DNA from: an uncultured Clostridia bacterium
GTDB lineage: Bacteria; Bacillota; Clostridia; TANB77; CAG-508
Direction of reading: 5' to 3'
NCBI GenBank assembly: GCA_934120675.1
Contig: CAKOUU010000008.1
Location: forward strand, 1-64,000
DNA: 64,000 nucleotides
Both the position numbers and the translations under genes were made by a program. Below are positions 9,306-18,749 of the stretch, piece after piece. The notes beneath the pieces are model-generated. The model was not told the DNA's origin. It saw only the letters and a program-made list of their open reading frames with translations, and did not search any database. Position 1 is the stretch's first letter. The number at the start of each line of letters is the position of its first letter.

Positions 9306-9923
9306 CTATAAGATATTATATTCCTTTAATGTTTGTACAACACTTTCAAAATTATCTGGTATTACTTTTTTTCCTTGTATTCCTAATTCATTTGCTGTTT
9401 TTATATTTTTAATATTATCATCTATAAATAAACATTCTCGTGGTATTAATTTATATCTTTCTAATAAAGTATTATAAATGCCTACATATGGTTTTACTTG
9501 GTGTTCAATATATGAAAATACATAACCATCTACAAGATTAAATAGTTTGTTATCTTTTATGTGATTATAAGTATGTGAATTTATATTTGATAATAAATAT
9601 ATTTTATAATCTTTTTCTTTTAATTCTTTTATTATATCTATTACATTATCATTTATAAAACTATAATCATTATATCTATACCAAAATTTTTCAATTAATT
9701 CATCATTTATATGATTAGTTCTATCTTCAACAATTTCAATTGCTTGCTCTCTTGAAATAAAACCTGTATCTATTAATGAATATTGTAACCACTCTGGTGA
9801 ATTAATTATATTGTTTATTATAAATTGTTTTTCACTTTCTTTTTTTGTAAAATTAGGTATTACTTCTTTTATATCAAATTGTAAAATTACATTTCCTATA
9901 TCAAATATAATATTTTTAATCAT
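9306..9923 (-). CDS. HAD-superfamily (subfamily IA) phosphatase
   Basis: A 205-aa haloacid-dehalogenase-like hydrolase. Motif I is FDIGNVILQFD (near 8-18; the second Asp is replaced by Gly as in YihX-type enzymes), motif II is LLSNIN (near 115), the motif III lysine lies in HQVKPYVGIY, and motif IV is FIDDNIKNI (near 166). The helical cap lies between motifs I and II. YihX-like members release phosphate from sugar phosphates, but the substrate cannot be read from sequence. It is a single gene with its own ribosome binding site and terminator. Confidence 0.85.
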   Translation of the reverse strand: MIKNIIFDIGNVILQFDIKEVIPNFTKKESEKQFIINNIINSPEWLQYSLIDTGFISREQAIEIVEDRTNHINDELIEKFWYRYNDYSFINDNVIDIIKELKEKDYKIYLLSNINSHTYNHIKDNKLFNLVDGYVFSYIEHQVKPYVGIYNTLLERYKLIPRECLFIDDNIKNIKTANELGIQGKKVIPDNFESVVQTLKEYNIL

Positions 9924-9989
9924 TTTTTTCTCCTAAACTTTGTTCTATAATATAATTTTTTTTTATAATAATATTATATCTAAAATAAT

Positions 9990-12900
9990 CTATTTATTAT
10001 TTAATTTATATGGAGGTGATAATTTACTAATTCCAAAACATCCACCTGCAAATAGTAATTCACCTGTTTTAGGATTAACTTCTAGAGAATTTGTTTCAAA
10101 ACCACCTTGTCTTCCTTGTTTTACAATAGAATTTGTTGTATTACTTGTTATAACTTGGAAAGATTTCCCTCCATCAACTGAACGATATAATGCACAATCA
10201 TTTAAAAATGTATTTCCAGCTCCACCACAGTAAATTATATTAGGATCTATTGGGTCTACTGCAACCTTAGAAATGCAATACCCACCTTTTAAGTTTACAG
10301 GAGCTCTCTTATATTCGTCAACATATCTATTTAATACACATTCTACACTACCATCTTTTGTAGATGTTTTGTATAAATATCCACCTTCACATGCTGCATA
10401 TGCCACTTCGTTTTTCCAGTCATATGCTACATCCATTACATGTGCTGATGCGTATTTAGGATTTGGTATAAATTCTGTATTATTTACTTTTTGCCAAGTC
10501 TTTCCATCATCATAAGATGTTACAATATATTTTCCAGTTTCGTCCATTCCATATAATTCTTTTTGACCTTTTGGGTTATGTGTATAAACATTTATACATC
10601 CATCCATTTTTGCCCAAGTATGTCCACCGTCTTCACTTCTTAAGTCACATGCAAATAATACTTTTGGATTTGTTGGTGACTGGTATGATGATTCTATTCC
10701 TGCATTTATGTTTTCTTTTGTAAAATACATTCCTGTATCTACAATTGTTTTTCCACCATCAAATGTGATTTTCAATTTTCTTGGATTATGCCATGCATCT
10801 GAAACTCCAACAAAATATGTATTTTCATCTACTGCATACCCACCATAGCAGAAGCCACCCCATCTGTATCCTGACATACTAATATATTTCCAAGTTTTTC
10901 CGCCATCTGTTGTAACACATCCATCATAATCTTGTGAGCCAAAATATATAATGTCTGGGTTATATACATTGTAGTGAACATTTCCTCCACTTAAAATTCC
11001 TGTAATTCCGTTGCTGTTCCATTTAAAAGTTTTTCCACTATCAGTACTTGAACTTGCATAATCTCCTTGTGTATGTATCCAAACTTTGTTTTCATCAACA
11101 GTACTCCACATAGGAATGCTCATTCTGTTATTATATGGCATAAAACTTAATTCATCTGATAATGTTGAAATTTTCCATGTCTTTCCGCCATCTATACTGT
11201 AATATGGATAATTTTGATATGTTCCTTGTCTATCTATGACTATCATCTTATTTGAATTTAATGGACTTACTTTTATGTTCATTGGTTGTGTTGTTGGATA
11301 TGAAGTTGATTCTATTTTACTAAAAGTTTTTCTATCTTTTGAAATATGTACTCCATTATTATTGCAGTAATAAACATTTATTTTATTATTTTTTTGCGCT
11401 GTTAAATCTAGTCCTGTAATAGTATCATTCACTATTTTTTCAAAGTTTTCACCTTTATCAGAGCTGTAATATATTCCATCTTTTCTTGAAACATATACAT
11501 CCCCTGTATATGGATTTATTTTTATTGTTCCATCACTTAAATCATTATTTACAAGATTCCAAGTATAGCCACCATCTGTTGTTTTATATAAACCCTTTTC
11601 GCTTTCTTCTAGATAATTGTCTTCTGTTTCATATGCTGTTGACCAATATGCAACCATACATCTATTTTTTTCTTGATTATATGATGATTCATCATATGCT
11701 ATTGCTTCCCTTACATCTCTATGCCCTTTTACTAACATCATTTTAGTAAACTTCCATGATTTTCCCCCGTCTTCTGAAATATAAAGTCCATTTGTATTAA
11801 ATGGTGAGCTATTTATTCCAACAGCTACAACATATGATGGATTTTTAGGATCTATTGAAAACGCTCCTACTCCTCTTGACTGTAATCCTGCATTTGATTG
11901 CTCCCAGTTTTGGCCTCCATCTTCTGAACGATAAACTCCACCTACATCTGTTCCATATAATAACAATTTTCCGTCTTTGCTTATAGCCATTCCAATTGGC
12001 CATTGACATCCTTCTCCACCTGTTGTGACTCCTTGTTTTTGCAACAATTCCTTTGAAACCATTGGCACTGCTGACCATGATGTTATATTTGTTACATTGT
12101 TTTTATCATAAGGACATTCTTTGTGTTGTTGTATCAATAATGATAAATCTATTATGCTTAATTTACTATCACTGTTCATGTCTGCTTGTTCTAATGATGT
12201 TACATTTTTTGATTTTATTAAATATTCTTGCATTATTTCTATATCTTCATCATCTATAACAGAACTTTGGTTTACATCTCCTAAAAATATTTCTGATGCT
12301 GCAAATACTGTACTTTGACTTATTAGTATTCCACAAATTATAAGCATCATCATTGTTTTTCCACATTTTTTACTCTTATGGTAAAATACTATTGATAAAA
12401 TTGCAAAAACAAATATTGAAATTAACAAAGCCCATCCTTTTCCTGTTTTAGGTAGAATATTTGGTAATATTTCTTTATGCTTTTTTTCTAGTTCCAAATC
12501 ATTGTTATTTGTATTGTTTTTATTTTCTGAATTTGATGGTGTTTCAATTTTATTTTCTTCATCATTTTTTTCTGCTGACTTTTCTTTTATTAATATTTTC
12601 TGTGTTAATTTTTCATTTTTAAATTCTATATTTCCATCTGATGCTACTATTCCATCTATAGTTATTTCAGTATTTTCAATGTTTGCATTGTCTTTTGCTT
12701 TTAATTTTATTTTCAAAATTTCTTTGTTTGTTTTGTCTTGCTTGTTAATTACATTGAATTCCTTATTATCTTTATTGTATTTTATGCTTTCCCAACCTTC
12801 TTTAGTTTCAAAATTACTTTCATCTATTTTTTCCCAAATATTTTCGTCATAATTTATTTTTGCTTGGAATGCATTGATTTGTTCCTCACTATTTATTTTT

Positions 12901-13058
12901 AATGTTACTGATGTTTCTTCTCCTTGTTTTATTTCTGTTTTCTCTGTTTCTAAACTGCAACTCAATGATTTTTCTGTTGCTTGTATTTTGTTATTGATTA
13001 ATAAAGTTCCTGTAATTATTAGTATTATTGTTATTAAAAAAACTACCCTTTTTTTCAT
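9990..13058 (-). CDS. cohesin - LPKTG - second signal-like segment - dockerin - BNR beta-propeller surface protein
   Basis: A 1022-aa exported protein. Residues 1-25 form a signal peptide. Residues about 30-158 look like a cohesin (SLETEKTEIKQGEETSV, FQAKINYDENIWE). After an Asn/Glu-rich linker come LPKTG (202-206), a membrane span and KSKK: a complete sortase sorting signal, normally C-terminal. Then a second hydrophobic stretch (236-253) ending STVFA-ASE resembles a signal-peptidase site. Next is a dockerin with two Ca loops (GDVNQSSVIDD, ADMNSDSKLSI). The rest (about 330-1022) is a propeller with about a dozen Asp-box motifs such as SEDGGQNW and TTDGGKTW, close in style to GH74 xyloglucanases. 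It reads like two adjacent genes fused in frame. The start at 13058 is chosen for its GGGAG ribosome binding site. Confidence 0.8.
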   Translation of the reverse strand: MKKRVVFLITIILIITGTLLINNKIQATEKSLSCSLETEKTEIKQGEETSVTLKINSEEQINAFQAKINYDENIWEKIDESNFETKEGWESIKYNKDNKEFNVINKQDKTNKEILKIKLKAKDNANIENTEITIDGIVASDGNIEFKNEKLTQKILIKEKSAEKNDEENKIETPSNSENKNNTNNNDLELEKKHKEILPNILPKTGKGWALLISIFVFAILSIVFYHKSKKCGKTMMMLIICGILISQSTVFAASEIFLGDVNQSSVIDDEDIEIMQEYLIKSKNVTSLEQADMNSDSKLSIIDLSLLIQQHKECPYDKNNVTNITSWSAVPMVSKELLQKQGVTTGGEGCQWPIGMAISKDGKLLLYGTDVGGVYRSEDGGQNWEQSNAGLQSRGVGAFSIDPKNPSYVVAVGINSSPFNTNGLYISEDGGKSWKFTKMMLVKGHRDVREAIAYDESSYNQEKNRCMVAYWSTAYETEDNYLEESEKGLYKTTDGGYTWNLVNNDLSDGTIKINPYTGDVYVSRKDGIYYSSDKGENFEKIVNDTITGLDLTAQKNNKINVYYCNNNGVHISKDRKTFSKIESTSYPTTQPMNIKVSPLNSNKMIVIDRQGTYQNYPYYSIDGGKTWKISTLSDELSFMPYNNRMSIPMWSTVDENKVWIHTQGDYASSSTDSGKTFKWNSNGITGILSGGNVHYNVYNPDIIYFGSQDYDGCVTTDGGKTWKYISMSGYRWGGFCYGGYAVDENTYFVGVSDAWHNPRKLKITFDGGKTIVDTGMYFTKENINAGIESSYQSPTNPKVLFACDLRSEDGGHTWAKMDGCINVYTHNPKGQKELYGMDETGKYIVTSYDDGKTWQKVNNTEFIPNPKYASAHVMDVAYDWKNEVAYAACEGGYLYKTSTKDGSVECVLNRYVDEYKRAPVNLKGGYCISKVAVDPIDPNIIYCGGAGNTFLNDCALYRSVDGGKSFQVITSNTTNSIVKQGRQGGFETNSLEVNPKTGELLFAGGCFGISKLSPPYKLNNK

Positions 13059-13161
13059 TATTTTTCTCCCAAAATTCAAATTATATATTTATATCTTATC
13101 ATAATAAAATATAAATTACTATAATATAACAAAAAAAATAACACATTTATTAATTCTGTGT

Positions 13162-13459
13162 TTACAATTCACAGCTTTTAAAAAATTTTGTGTGCAAGTT
13201 GCCCCCCCTTAAGGGTTATATATATTTGATATTGTATTCGTTTGATTGAAGTGAAAAATAGAAAATCTTAAATAAATAACTGAGGAATGCTCACGGAAGA
13301 AATGTATATATGTATATTTCTGTCCTAAGTGAGAGAGGCTCAGTTTGATATTTTAGATTTTCTTTTTAAACGTAATGAACAGGATACAATATCAAATATA
13401 TATAACCCTTAAGGGGGGGCAACTTGCACACAAAATTTTTTAAAAGCTGTGAATTGTAA
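13162..13459. repeat. 298-bp palindromic element
   Basis: Perfect 76-bp arms (13162-13237 with 13384-13459) enclose a 146-bp centre that is itself a chain of imperfect inverted repeats (AGAAAATCT with AGATTTTCT, CTGAG with CTCAG, AGAAATGTATA with TATATTTCT). No coding sequence is visible. The ends read TTACAATTCACAG. It fills the gap between the cohesin-dockerin gene and the ZIP gene. It could be a MITE-like element or a giant RNA hairpin. Confidence 0.9.
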
Positions 13460-13479
13460 CATTATGTGTTATTTATTCT

Positions 13480-14256
13480 TTATCCCAACGCAACATCCAA
13501 TATCATCATAATTGTAAAACCAATTGCTACACCAATAGTACCAATATTAGAATGTTCTCCTGCTTGTGACTCCGGAATTAATTCTTCTACAACGACGTAA
13601 ATCATTGCACCAGCTGCAAAAGAAAGCAAATATGGCAAAATTGGAACAACTGCATTTGTAAGAAGTATTGTAATTAGCGCACCAATTGGTTCAACAATCC
13701 CTGACAAAGTACCATATAAAAATGCTCTTGACTTTGATACTCCTTCACTTTTTAATGGCATTGAAATAATTGCACCCTCTGGAAAGTTTTGTATAGCAAT
13801 TCCAACTGCTAGTGCAAAAGCCCCTGCCATTGTAATTCCTGCATTTTGTGCTAGTGCTCCTGCAAAAGTAACCCCAACTGCCATTCCTTCTGGTATGTTG
13901 TGTAATGTTACCGCAAATACCATCATTGTTGTCTTCTTCAACTTTGCTTTCATCCCTTCTGGCTTTTCACTTTCTAAGTGCATATGTGGGACTACACTAT
14001 CTAATACTAAAAGAAACACAATTCCTAATAAAAATCCTATTGCCGCTGGAATCCAAGCAACTTTTCCTTGTGTTTCTGTCATTTCTATTGATGGTATTAA
14101 TAATGACCATACTGATGCTGCTATCATTACTCCTGATGCAAATCCTAATAAAATTTTTTCTACTTTTTTATTCATTTCTTTTTTCATTAGAAATACCATT
14201 GCAGCTCCAAGTGTTGTGCCTAAAAATGGTATTGCAAGTCCAATAACTAAATCCAT
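13480..14256 (-). CDS. ZIP-family divalent metal transporter (ZupT-like)
   Basis: A 258-aa polytopic membrane protein with about eight spans. The metal-site motifs HNIPEGMAVG (near 118) on span 4 and QNFPEGAII (near 155) on span 5 identify the ZIP/ZupT family, which imports Zn, Fe or Mn. A His-containing loop (VVPHMHLESEKPEG) lies between spans 3 and 4. A single-gene unit with a strong AGGAGG ribosome binding site. Metal preference is unknown. Confidence 0.9.
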   Translation of the reverse strand: MDLVIGLAIPFLGTTLGAAMVFLMKKEMNKKVEKILLGFASGVMIAASVWSLLIPSIEMTETQGKVAWIPAAIGFLLGIVFLLVLDSVVPHMHLESEKPEGMKAKLKKTTMMVFAVTLHNIPEGMAVGVTFAGALAQNAGITMAGAFALAVGIAIQNFPEGAIISMPLKSEGVSKSRAFLYGTLSGIVEPIGALITILLTNAVVPILPYLLSFAAGAMIYVVVEELIPESQAGEHSNIGTIGVAIGFTIMMILDVALG

Positions 14257-14267
14257 ATTTTTCCTCC

Positions 14268-14296
14268 TTGATTTTTTATTTTTTTCGTGCTATTAT
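14268..14296 (+). promoter_or_regulatory. promoter of the 58-aa gene
   Basis: TTGATT (14268-14273), 17 nt, TATTAT (14291-14296), directly upstream of the small plus-strand gene. Confidence 0.6.
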
Positions 14297-14353
14297 ACTT
14301 GTTAGAATTAATTCATTTCATATAATTAAATTTTGAAAGGTAGGTGTATCTTG

Positions 14354-14530
14354 ATGAGTAAAAAGACAAAAAACAAAAGACCTGCTGAGATGTTTGCTGA
14401 ACGGCTTCGTATGTCAAATTCAGATTTAAAGGTAATCTTAGCAATGGATCAGCTAAGACGTAAAAAGCAGGAAGAAAGATTATCCGATGAAGAAATCGTT
14501 TCTTCTAGCAAACAGATTTATTATTTTTAA
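14354..14530 (+). CDS. small basic hypothetical protein
   Basis: A 58-aa charged protein (MSKKTKNKRPAEMFAERLRM) predicted as mainly helical, without membrane span or cysteine. GAAAGGTAGG lies 9 nt before this ATG, so it is preferred to an upstream in-frame TTG. The gene stands alone between ZIP and mutL, with its own promoter and terminator. I do not recognise it. Confidence 0.65.
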   Translation: MSKKTKNKRPAEMFAERLRMSNSDLKVILAMDQLRRKKQEERLSDEEIVSSSKQIYYF

Positions 14531-14535
14531 TTCAG

Positions 14536-14560
14536 ACAGAGCCTACAATGTAGACTCTGT
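14536..14560 (+). terminator. convergent terminator
   Basis: CAGAGCCTACA/TGTAGACTCTG hairpin followed by TTTTC. It lies between the 58-aa gene and the end of mutL. Confidence 0.7.
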
Positions 14561-14562
14561 TT

Positions 14563-16350
14563 TCATAAATGCTCTTCAAGATATTCTTTTGAAATTTTTA
14601 TAGTAGTTGGTCTTCCATGTGGGCAAGTATATGGATTATTCAAACTCAACAAACTTTGTATTAAATTTTCAACCTCTTGTTTACTTAAATCCATATTAGC
14701 CTTAACAGCAGCCTTACAAGCAACTGTCGCAATAAATCTTTCTTCAACATCTTTTATTGAAGTTCTCTCATTTGTTAACATCTCATCCAAAATATCCATA
14801 AAAATATTTTGAGTTTTCGCTTTATACTCTAAATCAGGTATTCCATTTATTTTGACTGAATTTTCTCCAAATAATTCTATATCGAATCCTGTATTTATAA
14901 GCATCTCCATATTGTTTTTAACAAATTCCATTTCTCTATGTGTTAAATTTATAACTTCTGGCAACAACATCATTTGGCTGTTTTGACTAACTTTTTGTTT
15001 ATAGTTTTCTTTTATTTTTTCATATAAAACTCTTTCGTGTGCTGCATGTTGGTCTATTAAAAATAGTTCATTTTCAACTTCTATTACTATAAATGTTCGG
15101 AATAATATTCCTAAATATTTGTATTTTACAATTCTTGATTCTTCCCTTTTTCTTAATTCATTTTTTAAATTTGTATCTACCTTTTCAGTAATATTTTGTC
15201 CTTGATTTTCATATGTCAAGTTTATGTTTTTTTCTTCCTGATTTGAAAATTTATTCTTGAAACTATATTCTGTCTTTTCAGAGAATTCATTTGTTAAAAA
15301 ATCTAACTCATTTTGAATATATTCTTCGTTGTGTTCCTCATTTTCATTATTTCCCAAAAACTCAAATTTAAGCATTGTACTTTTTATTGCATGGTACAAA
15401 ACCTTATAAATTTTATCCTCATCCTTGAACCTAACTTCCATTTTAGTTGGATGAACATTCACATCATAAAAATCTGCAGGCATATCTAAATTTAAAATAT
15501 AAAAACCATATTTACCAATACCCACTCCACCTTTAAAAGCCTGGTCTGCACTATTGATTAATACATTATTTTTTATATTTCTTTTATTCAAAAATAATAT
15601 CTGCTCTTTTCTATTATCTCTGGAAATCATTGTATTTCCTATCACACCTGTAACTTTGATATTGTCACTTTCGTAATTTACTTCGAGCAAATTTTCTTTT
15701 ATTTCTTTGCCATACATTAAATATATGATATCTAAAATATTGCCATTTCCATTAGTAAAAAATACGCTCTTTCCGTCATTCAATAGTCTAAAAGATATAT
15801 TAGGGTTTGCAAGTGCTACCTTTTGAACCCAGTCTTTTATATATCTATATTCAGTAGTATCTTGCTTTAAAAATTTATATCTGACAGGCGTATTAAAAAA
15901 TAGATTTTCTACTGAGATGGTTGTTCCAACTTGCATCCCACATTCTTCCGCTTTTATAATGTTTCCTGCTTTTGCAACTAATTTTGTTCCTGTAAACTCA
16001 TCTTTTGTTTTAGACTGCATTGTCAAAATTGATATTGCACTAATACTTGCTAACGCCTCTCCTCTGAACCCCATTGTATATGTTTTTTCCAAATCTTCAA
16101 CTTTTCGTATCTTACTTGTAGCATGTCTTTCCAAAGATATTGCCATATCTTCTCGACCAATGCCTTTTCCGTTATCCGTAATTTTTATAAATGTTTTTCC
16201 GCCATTTTTAACTTCTATTATTATTTTATTTGCACCTGCATCAATAGAATTTTCTACTAACTCTTTTACTACATTTGCAGGTCTTTCTATAACTTCACCT
16301 GCTGCTATTTTGTTTATTGTTAAATCATCTAATAAAACTATGTTTCCCAA
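14563..16350 (-). CDS. mutL: DNA mismatch repair protein MutL
   Basis: MutL links mismatch recognition by MutS to strand incision. The GHKL ATPase motifs are ENSIDAGA (near 33), DNGKGI (near 58) and GFRGEALASI (near 95). NTPVRYKFL follows near 155. The C-terminal domain has DQHAAHERVLYE, the endonuclease motif of nicking MutL proteins, and CPHGRPT near the end. The length of 595 aa is normal. The start codon is TTG preceded by AAGAGATGGA; the first residues match the ATG-started mutL fragment at 24960. Confidence 0.95.
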   Translation of the reverse strand: MGNIVLLDDLTINKIAAGEVIERPANVVKELVENSIDAGANKIIIEVKNGGKTFIKITDNGKGIGREDMAISLERHATSKIRKVEDLEKTYTMGFRGEALASISAISILTMQSKTKDEFTGTKLVAKAGNIIKAEECGMQVGTTISVENLFFNTPVRYKFLKQDTTEYRYIKDWVQKVALANPNISFRLLNDGKSVFFTNGNGNILDIIYLMYGKEIKENLLEVNYESDNIKVTGVIGNTMISRDNRKEQILFLNKRNIKNNVLINSADQAFKGGVGIGKYGFYILNLDMPADFYDVNVHPTKMEVRFKDEDKIYKVLYHAIKSTMLKFEFLGNNENEEHNEEYIQNELDFLTNEFSEKTEYSFKNKFSNQEEKNINLTYENQGQNITEKVDTNLKNELRKREESRIVKYKYLGILFRTFIVIEVENELFLIDQHAAHERVLYEKIKENYKQKVSQNSQMMLLPEVINLTHREMEFVKNNMEMLINTGFDIELFGENSVKINGIPDLEYKAKTQNIFMDILDEMLTNERTSIKDVEERFIATVACKAAVKANMDLSKQEVENLIQSLLSLNNPYTCPHGRPTTIKISKEYLEEHL

Positions 16351-16400
16351 ATTTTATTCCATCTCTTTCTTAAATAACAAAATACTCACATTTTTCAACA

Positions 16401-18695
16401 CTATTCATTTCCCTTCAAACTAGTTACCATATCAATTCTCTTAACTTTTCTTGATAAGACTTTGTTTACAATTATAGAAACCACAAGACTTCCAACAACT
16501 GCATACAAATAAGAAACTGGTTTTATATAAGCATTAAAATCATAATTCTCTCCAAGTGCTGATTTAAATATATAGTCTAACATCCAAAATCCAAGTGGCA
16601 AGCCAATAACAATTCCAGCTACAGTCAACCATAAATTTTGTTTAACAAATATATTTTTAATTTGTTTGTCTTTAAATCCCAATACTTTTAATGTTGCAAA
16701 TTGATATTGTTTTTCTGTGAATGATAATATTCCTAAATTATAAATTATTACAAATCCTAATATGGCTGATACAACAATTAATAGAACTACCATTGTTTCC
16801 GTTGTTTCTAACATACTTTCCATTCCTTGTTTTAGTGTTGCTATACTTTGGATAGTATCTACTCCATCAATTGTTTTGGTATTAATTAAATTTTCATCTG
16901 TATAGACTGTATCTGCCTTGTATGTTAGTCCTAATGATTCATAATATTTTCTGGTCATATTTAATTGTTGATTTTGTGGGTCGCGGTTTAATCCAGCAAT
17001 TTTGCAAGTGTACCAATTATCATCTCCAAATATGTGCCATGTAATTTCATCTCCGACTTTTAATCCATATTTTTCAGATAGTTTTTCTGTAATGTAAATT
17101 CCATCATCTTTTAAATCCATATATTCTTTATTGTGGTTTGTGTATTTTAATTTGTTTGGTGCGTCATTTACAGTTAAGGTATTTGTTTCTTTTTTGTCAA
17201 CATTTTTTATTTCTATTCCAAATGATTCACTTGTTTCATTTCCATATTTTTCTGTAATATTAGTAAATTGGTCATCTGTGTAATTATTTGAAAGTGAAAG
17301 TTTATATTCAAAATTGCTTATTTTATCAAATTCCCAACTTAAATATGATTTCATTGTATCCATCATTCCAAATGCGCATAACATAAGCATTGTACATCCT
17401 GTTATTCCTACAATTGCCATCAAACTTCTACCTTTATTTCTCCCCACATCTCTTAAATTCCATCTTGTAGAAATTGATGCTTTTTTGAATATTCCCTTTG
17501 TTGTTAAATCAAATTTTGTGCTTTTAACCTTTGGTATTTCAATTCTTAGAGCTTCAACTGCTGATTCTTTTAATATACTTCTACAAGATAAATATGTTAC
17601 AAGCGTGATTAATGCAACTACTGCAATTGCTAGTATATACACAACTGGAATTAGTACTGTGTTATATACCGGTACTTCAAAGTAACTCATTTCCATATTT
17701 AAGAAAAATGTTCCTAATCCATATTTACCAGCCAAAAGTCCTACTACACTTGCAACTAAACTGATTATAAATCCATACCCAACATAATGATTTATTATTT
17801 TTCTATTTTTAAATCCAAGTGCTTTTAGTGTTCCAATTTGTGTTCTTTGTTTTTTTACAAATCTGTTCATCGTTGTTGTTACTGACAATACTGCTATAAA
17901 CAAAAATAAAAATGTAAATACTCCTGAATATGTTGTTCCTTCTTCTATTTCTGAATTATATCCTTTGTATGAAACACTTGATTCTCTGTCTGTTACTGCT
18001 ATTGCTGATTTTATATTATTCTCTAAGTTTGCTTTTGTTTCTTGCGTTTTGTCTGTGTTGTCCACATCAACTATTATTTGATTAAAAATTTGTGGCATTC
18101 CTTGTGGTAATTCATTTATTGATAAATACATATATCCATAATTTTTGTGTGTTGGGAATATTTCTGTATCATCTTTTACAAAATATACATGGTCTGGTGT
18201 ATTTACTAATCCTGCTATTTTTTCTGTTATTTTCATATTTTGATATGTAACCGTTATTTCGTCTCCAACTTTTAAGTCTAGATTTTTAGCTAAATAGCTG
18301 TCAAACCATACTCCTTTTTTGTCTTTGCTAAATTCTTCACCATCTACAACATACATTTTTGAGATGTTGTTAGATTCTATAAAATTTGTATCTAATGTTA
18401 CACCGTCTTTGTTTTCAAGCTCTGTTTTTATTGTTAACATTCTTTCTGCATCTTTTACATTTTCTGTATTTTTTACTTTCTCCAGGTCTTCTGTACTAAA
18501 GTTTTCACCTGATAACCATATATCTTGAAAATTGTTGTCTTTATAATATTTGTCTGCACTTTTTTCCATTCCATCCATATATGCGTGTATTCCTGCAAAT
18601 ACAAATACTCCTAAAAATACCATTATGAAAATATTAAAAAATTGCATTTTGTTTTGTTTTATATCTCGTAATCTTTTTTTACTTAATCTTTTCAT
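16401..18695 (-). CDS. ABC transporter permease, FtsX/MacB type
   Basis: A 764-aa permease with an N-terminal span (about 17-36), a large extracytoplasmic domain, three spans (about 240-380), a second extracytoplasmic domain and three final spans (about 640-750): the duplicated FtsX-like layout. Conserved segments TLKALGFKNRKI and TLKVLGFKDKQI repeat in the two halves. It forms an exporter with the ATPase encoded just upstream (18749-19459). A 53-nt gap with a GAGACA repeat lies between them. Likely substrates are peptides or lipids, but none can be assigned. Confidence 0.9.
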   Translation of the reverse strand: MKRLSKKRLRDIKQNKMQFFNIFIMVFLGVFVFAGIHAYMDGMEKSADKYYKDNNFQDIWLSGENFSTEDLEKVKNTENVKDAERMLTIKTELENKDGVTLDTNFIESNNISKMYVVDGEEFSKDKKGVWFDSYLAKNLDLKVGDEITVTYQNMKITEKIAGLVNTPDHVYFVKDDTEIFPTHKNYGYMYLSINELPQGMPQIFNQIIVDVDNTDKTQETKANLENNIKSAIAVTDRESSVSYKGYNSEIEEGTTYSGVFTFLFLFIAVLSVTTTMNRFVKKQRTQIGTLKALGFKNRKIINHYVGYGFIISLVASVVGLLAGKYGLGTFFLNMEMSYFEVPVYNTVLIPVVYILAIAVVALITLVTYLSCRSILKESAVEALRIEIPKVKSTKFDLTTKGIFKKASISTRWNLRDVGRNKGRSLMAIVGITGCTMLMLCAFGMMDTMKSYLSWEFDKISNFEYKLSLSNNYTDDQFTNITEKYGNETSESFGIEIKNVDKKETNTLTVNDAPNKLKYTNHNKEYMDLKDDGIYITEKLSEKYGLKVGDEITWHIFGDDNWYTCKIAGLNRDPQNQQLNMTRKYYESLGLTYKADTVYTDENLINTKTIDGVDTIQSIATLKQGMESMLETTETMVVLLIVVSAILGFVIIYNLGILSFTEKQYQFATLKVLGFKDKQIKNIFVKQNLWLTVAGIVIGLPLGFWMLDYIFKSALGENYDFNAYIKPVSYLYAVVGSLVVSIIVNKVLSRKVKRIDMVTSLKGNE

Positions 18696-18717
18696 TTTTT
18701 ATTACATTCCTCCTTTT

Positions 18718-18749
18718 GAGACACTTGGGACAGTCCAAAATTGTCTCAT
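18718..18749. repeat. GAGACA...TGTCTC palindrome with GGGACAGTCC centre
   Basis: A short inverted repeat between the ABC ATPase and its permease. It shares the GAGACA and GGGAC words with repeats at 43728-43807 and 45835-45875. Confidence 0.5.

Noticed and set aside
11845..12078. Minus-strand Arg/Trp-rich frame inside the propeller gene
   Set aside because: It is an out-of-frame reading of Asp-box DNA repeats in the large surface protein gene.
13895..14305. Plus-strand 136-codon frame opposite the ZIP gene
   Set aside because: A shadow of a clear ZIP transporter; hydrophobic coding DNA often leaves the reverse frame open.
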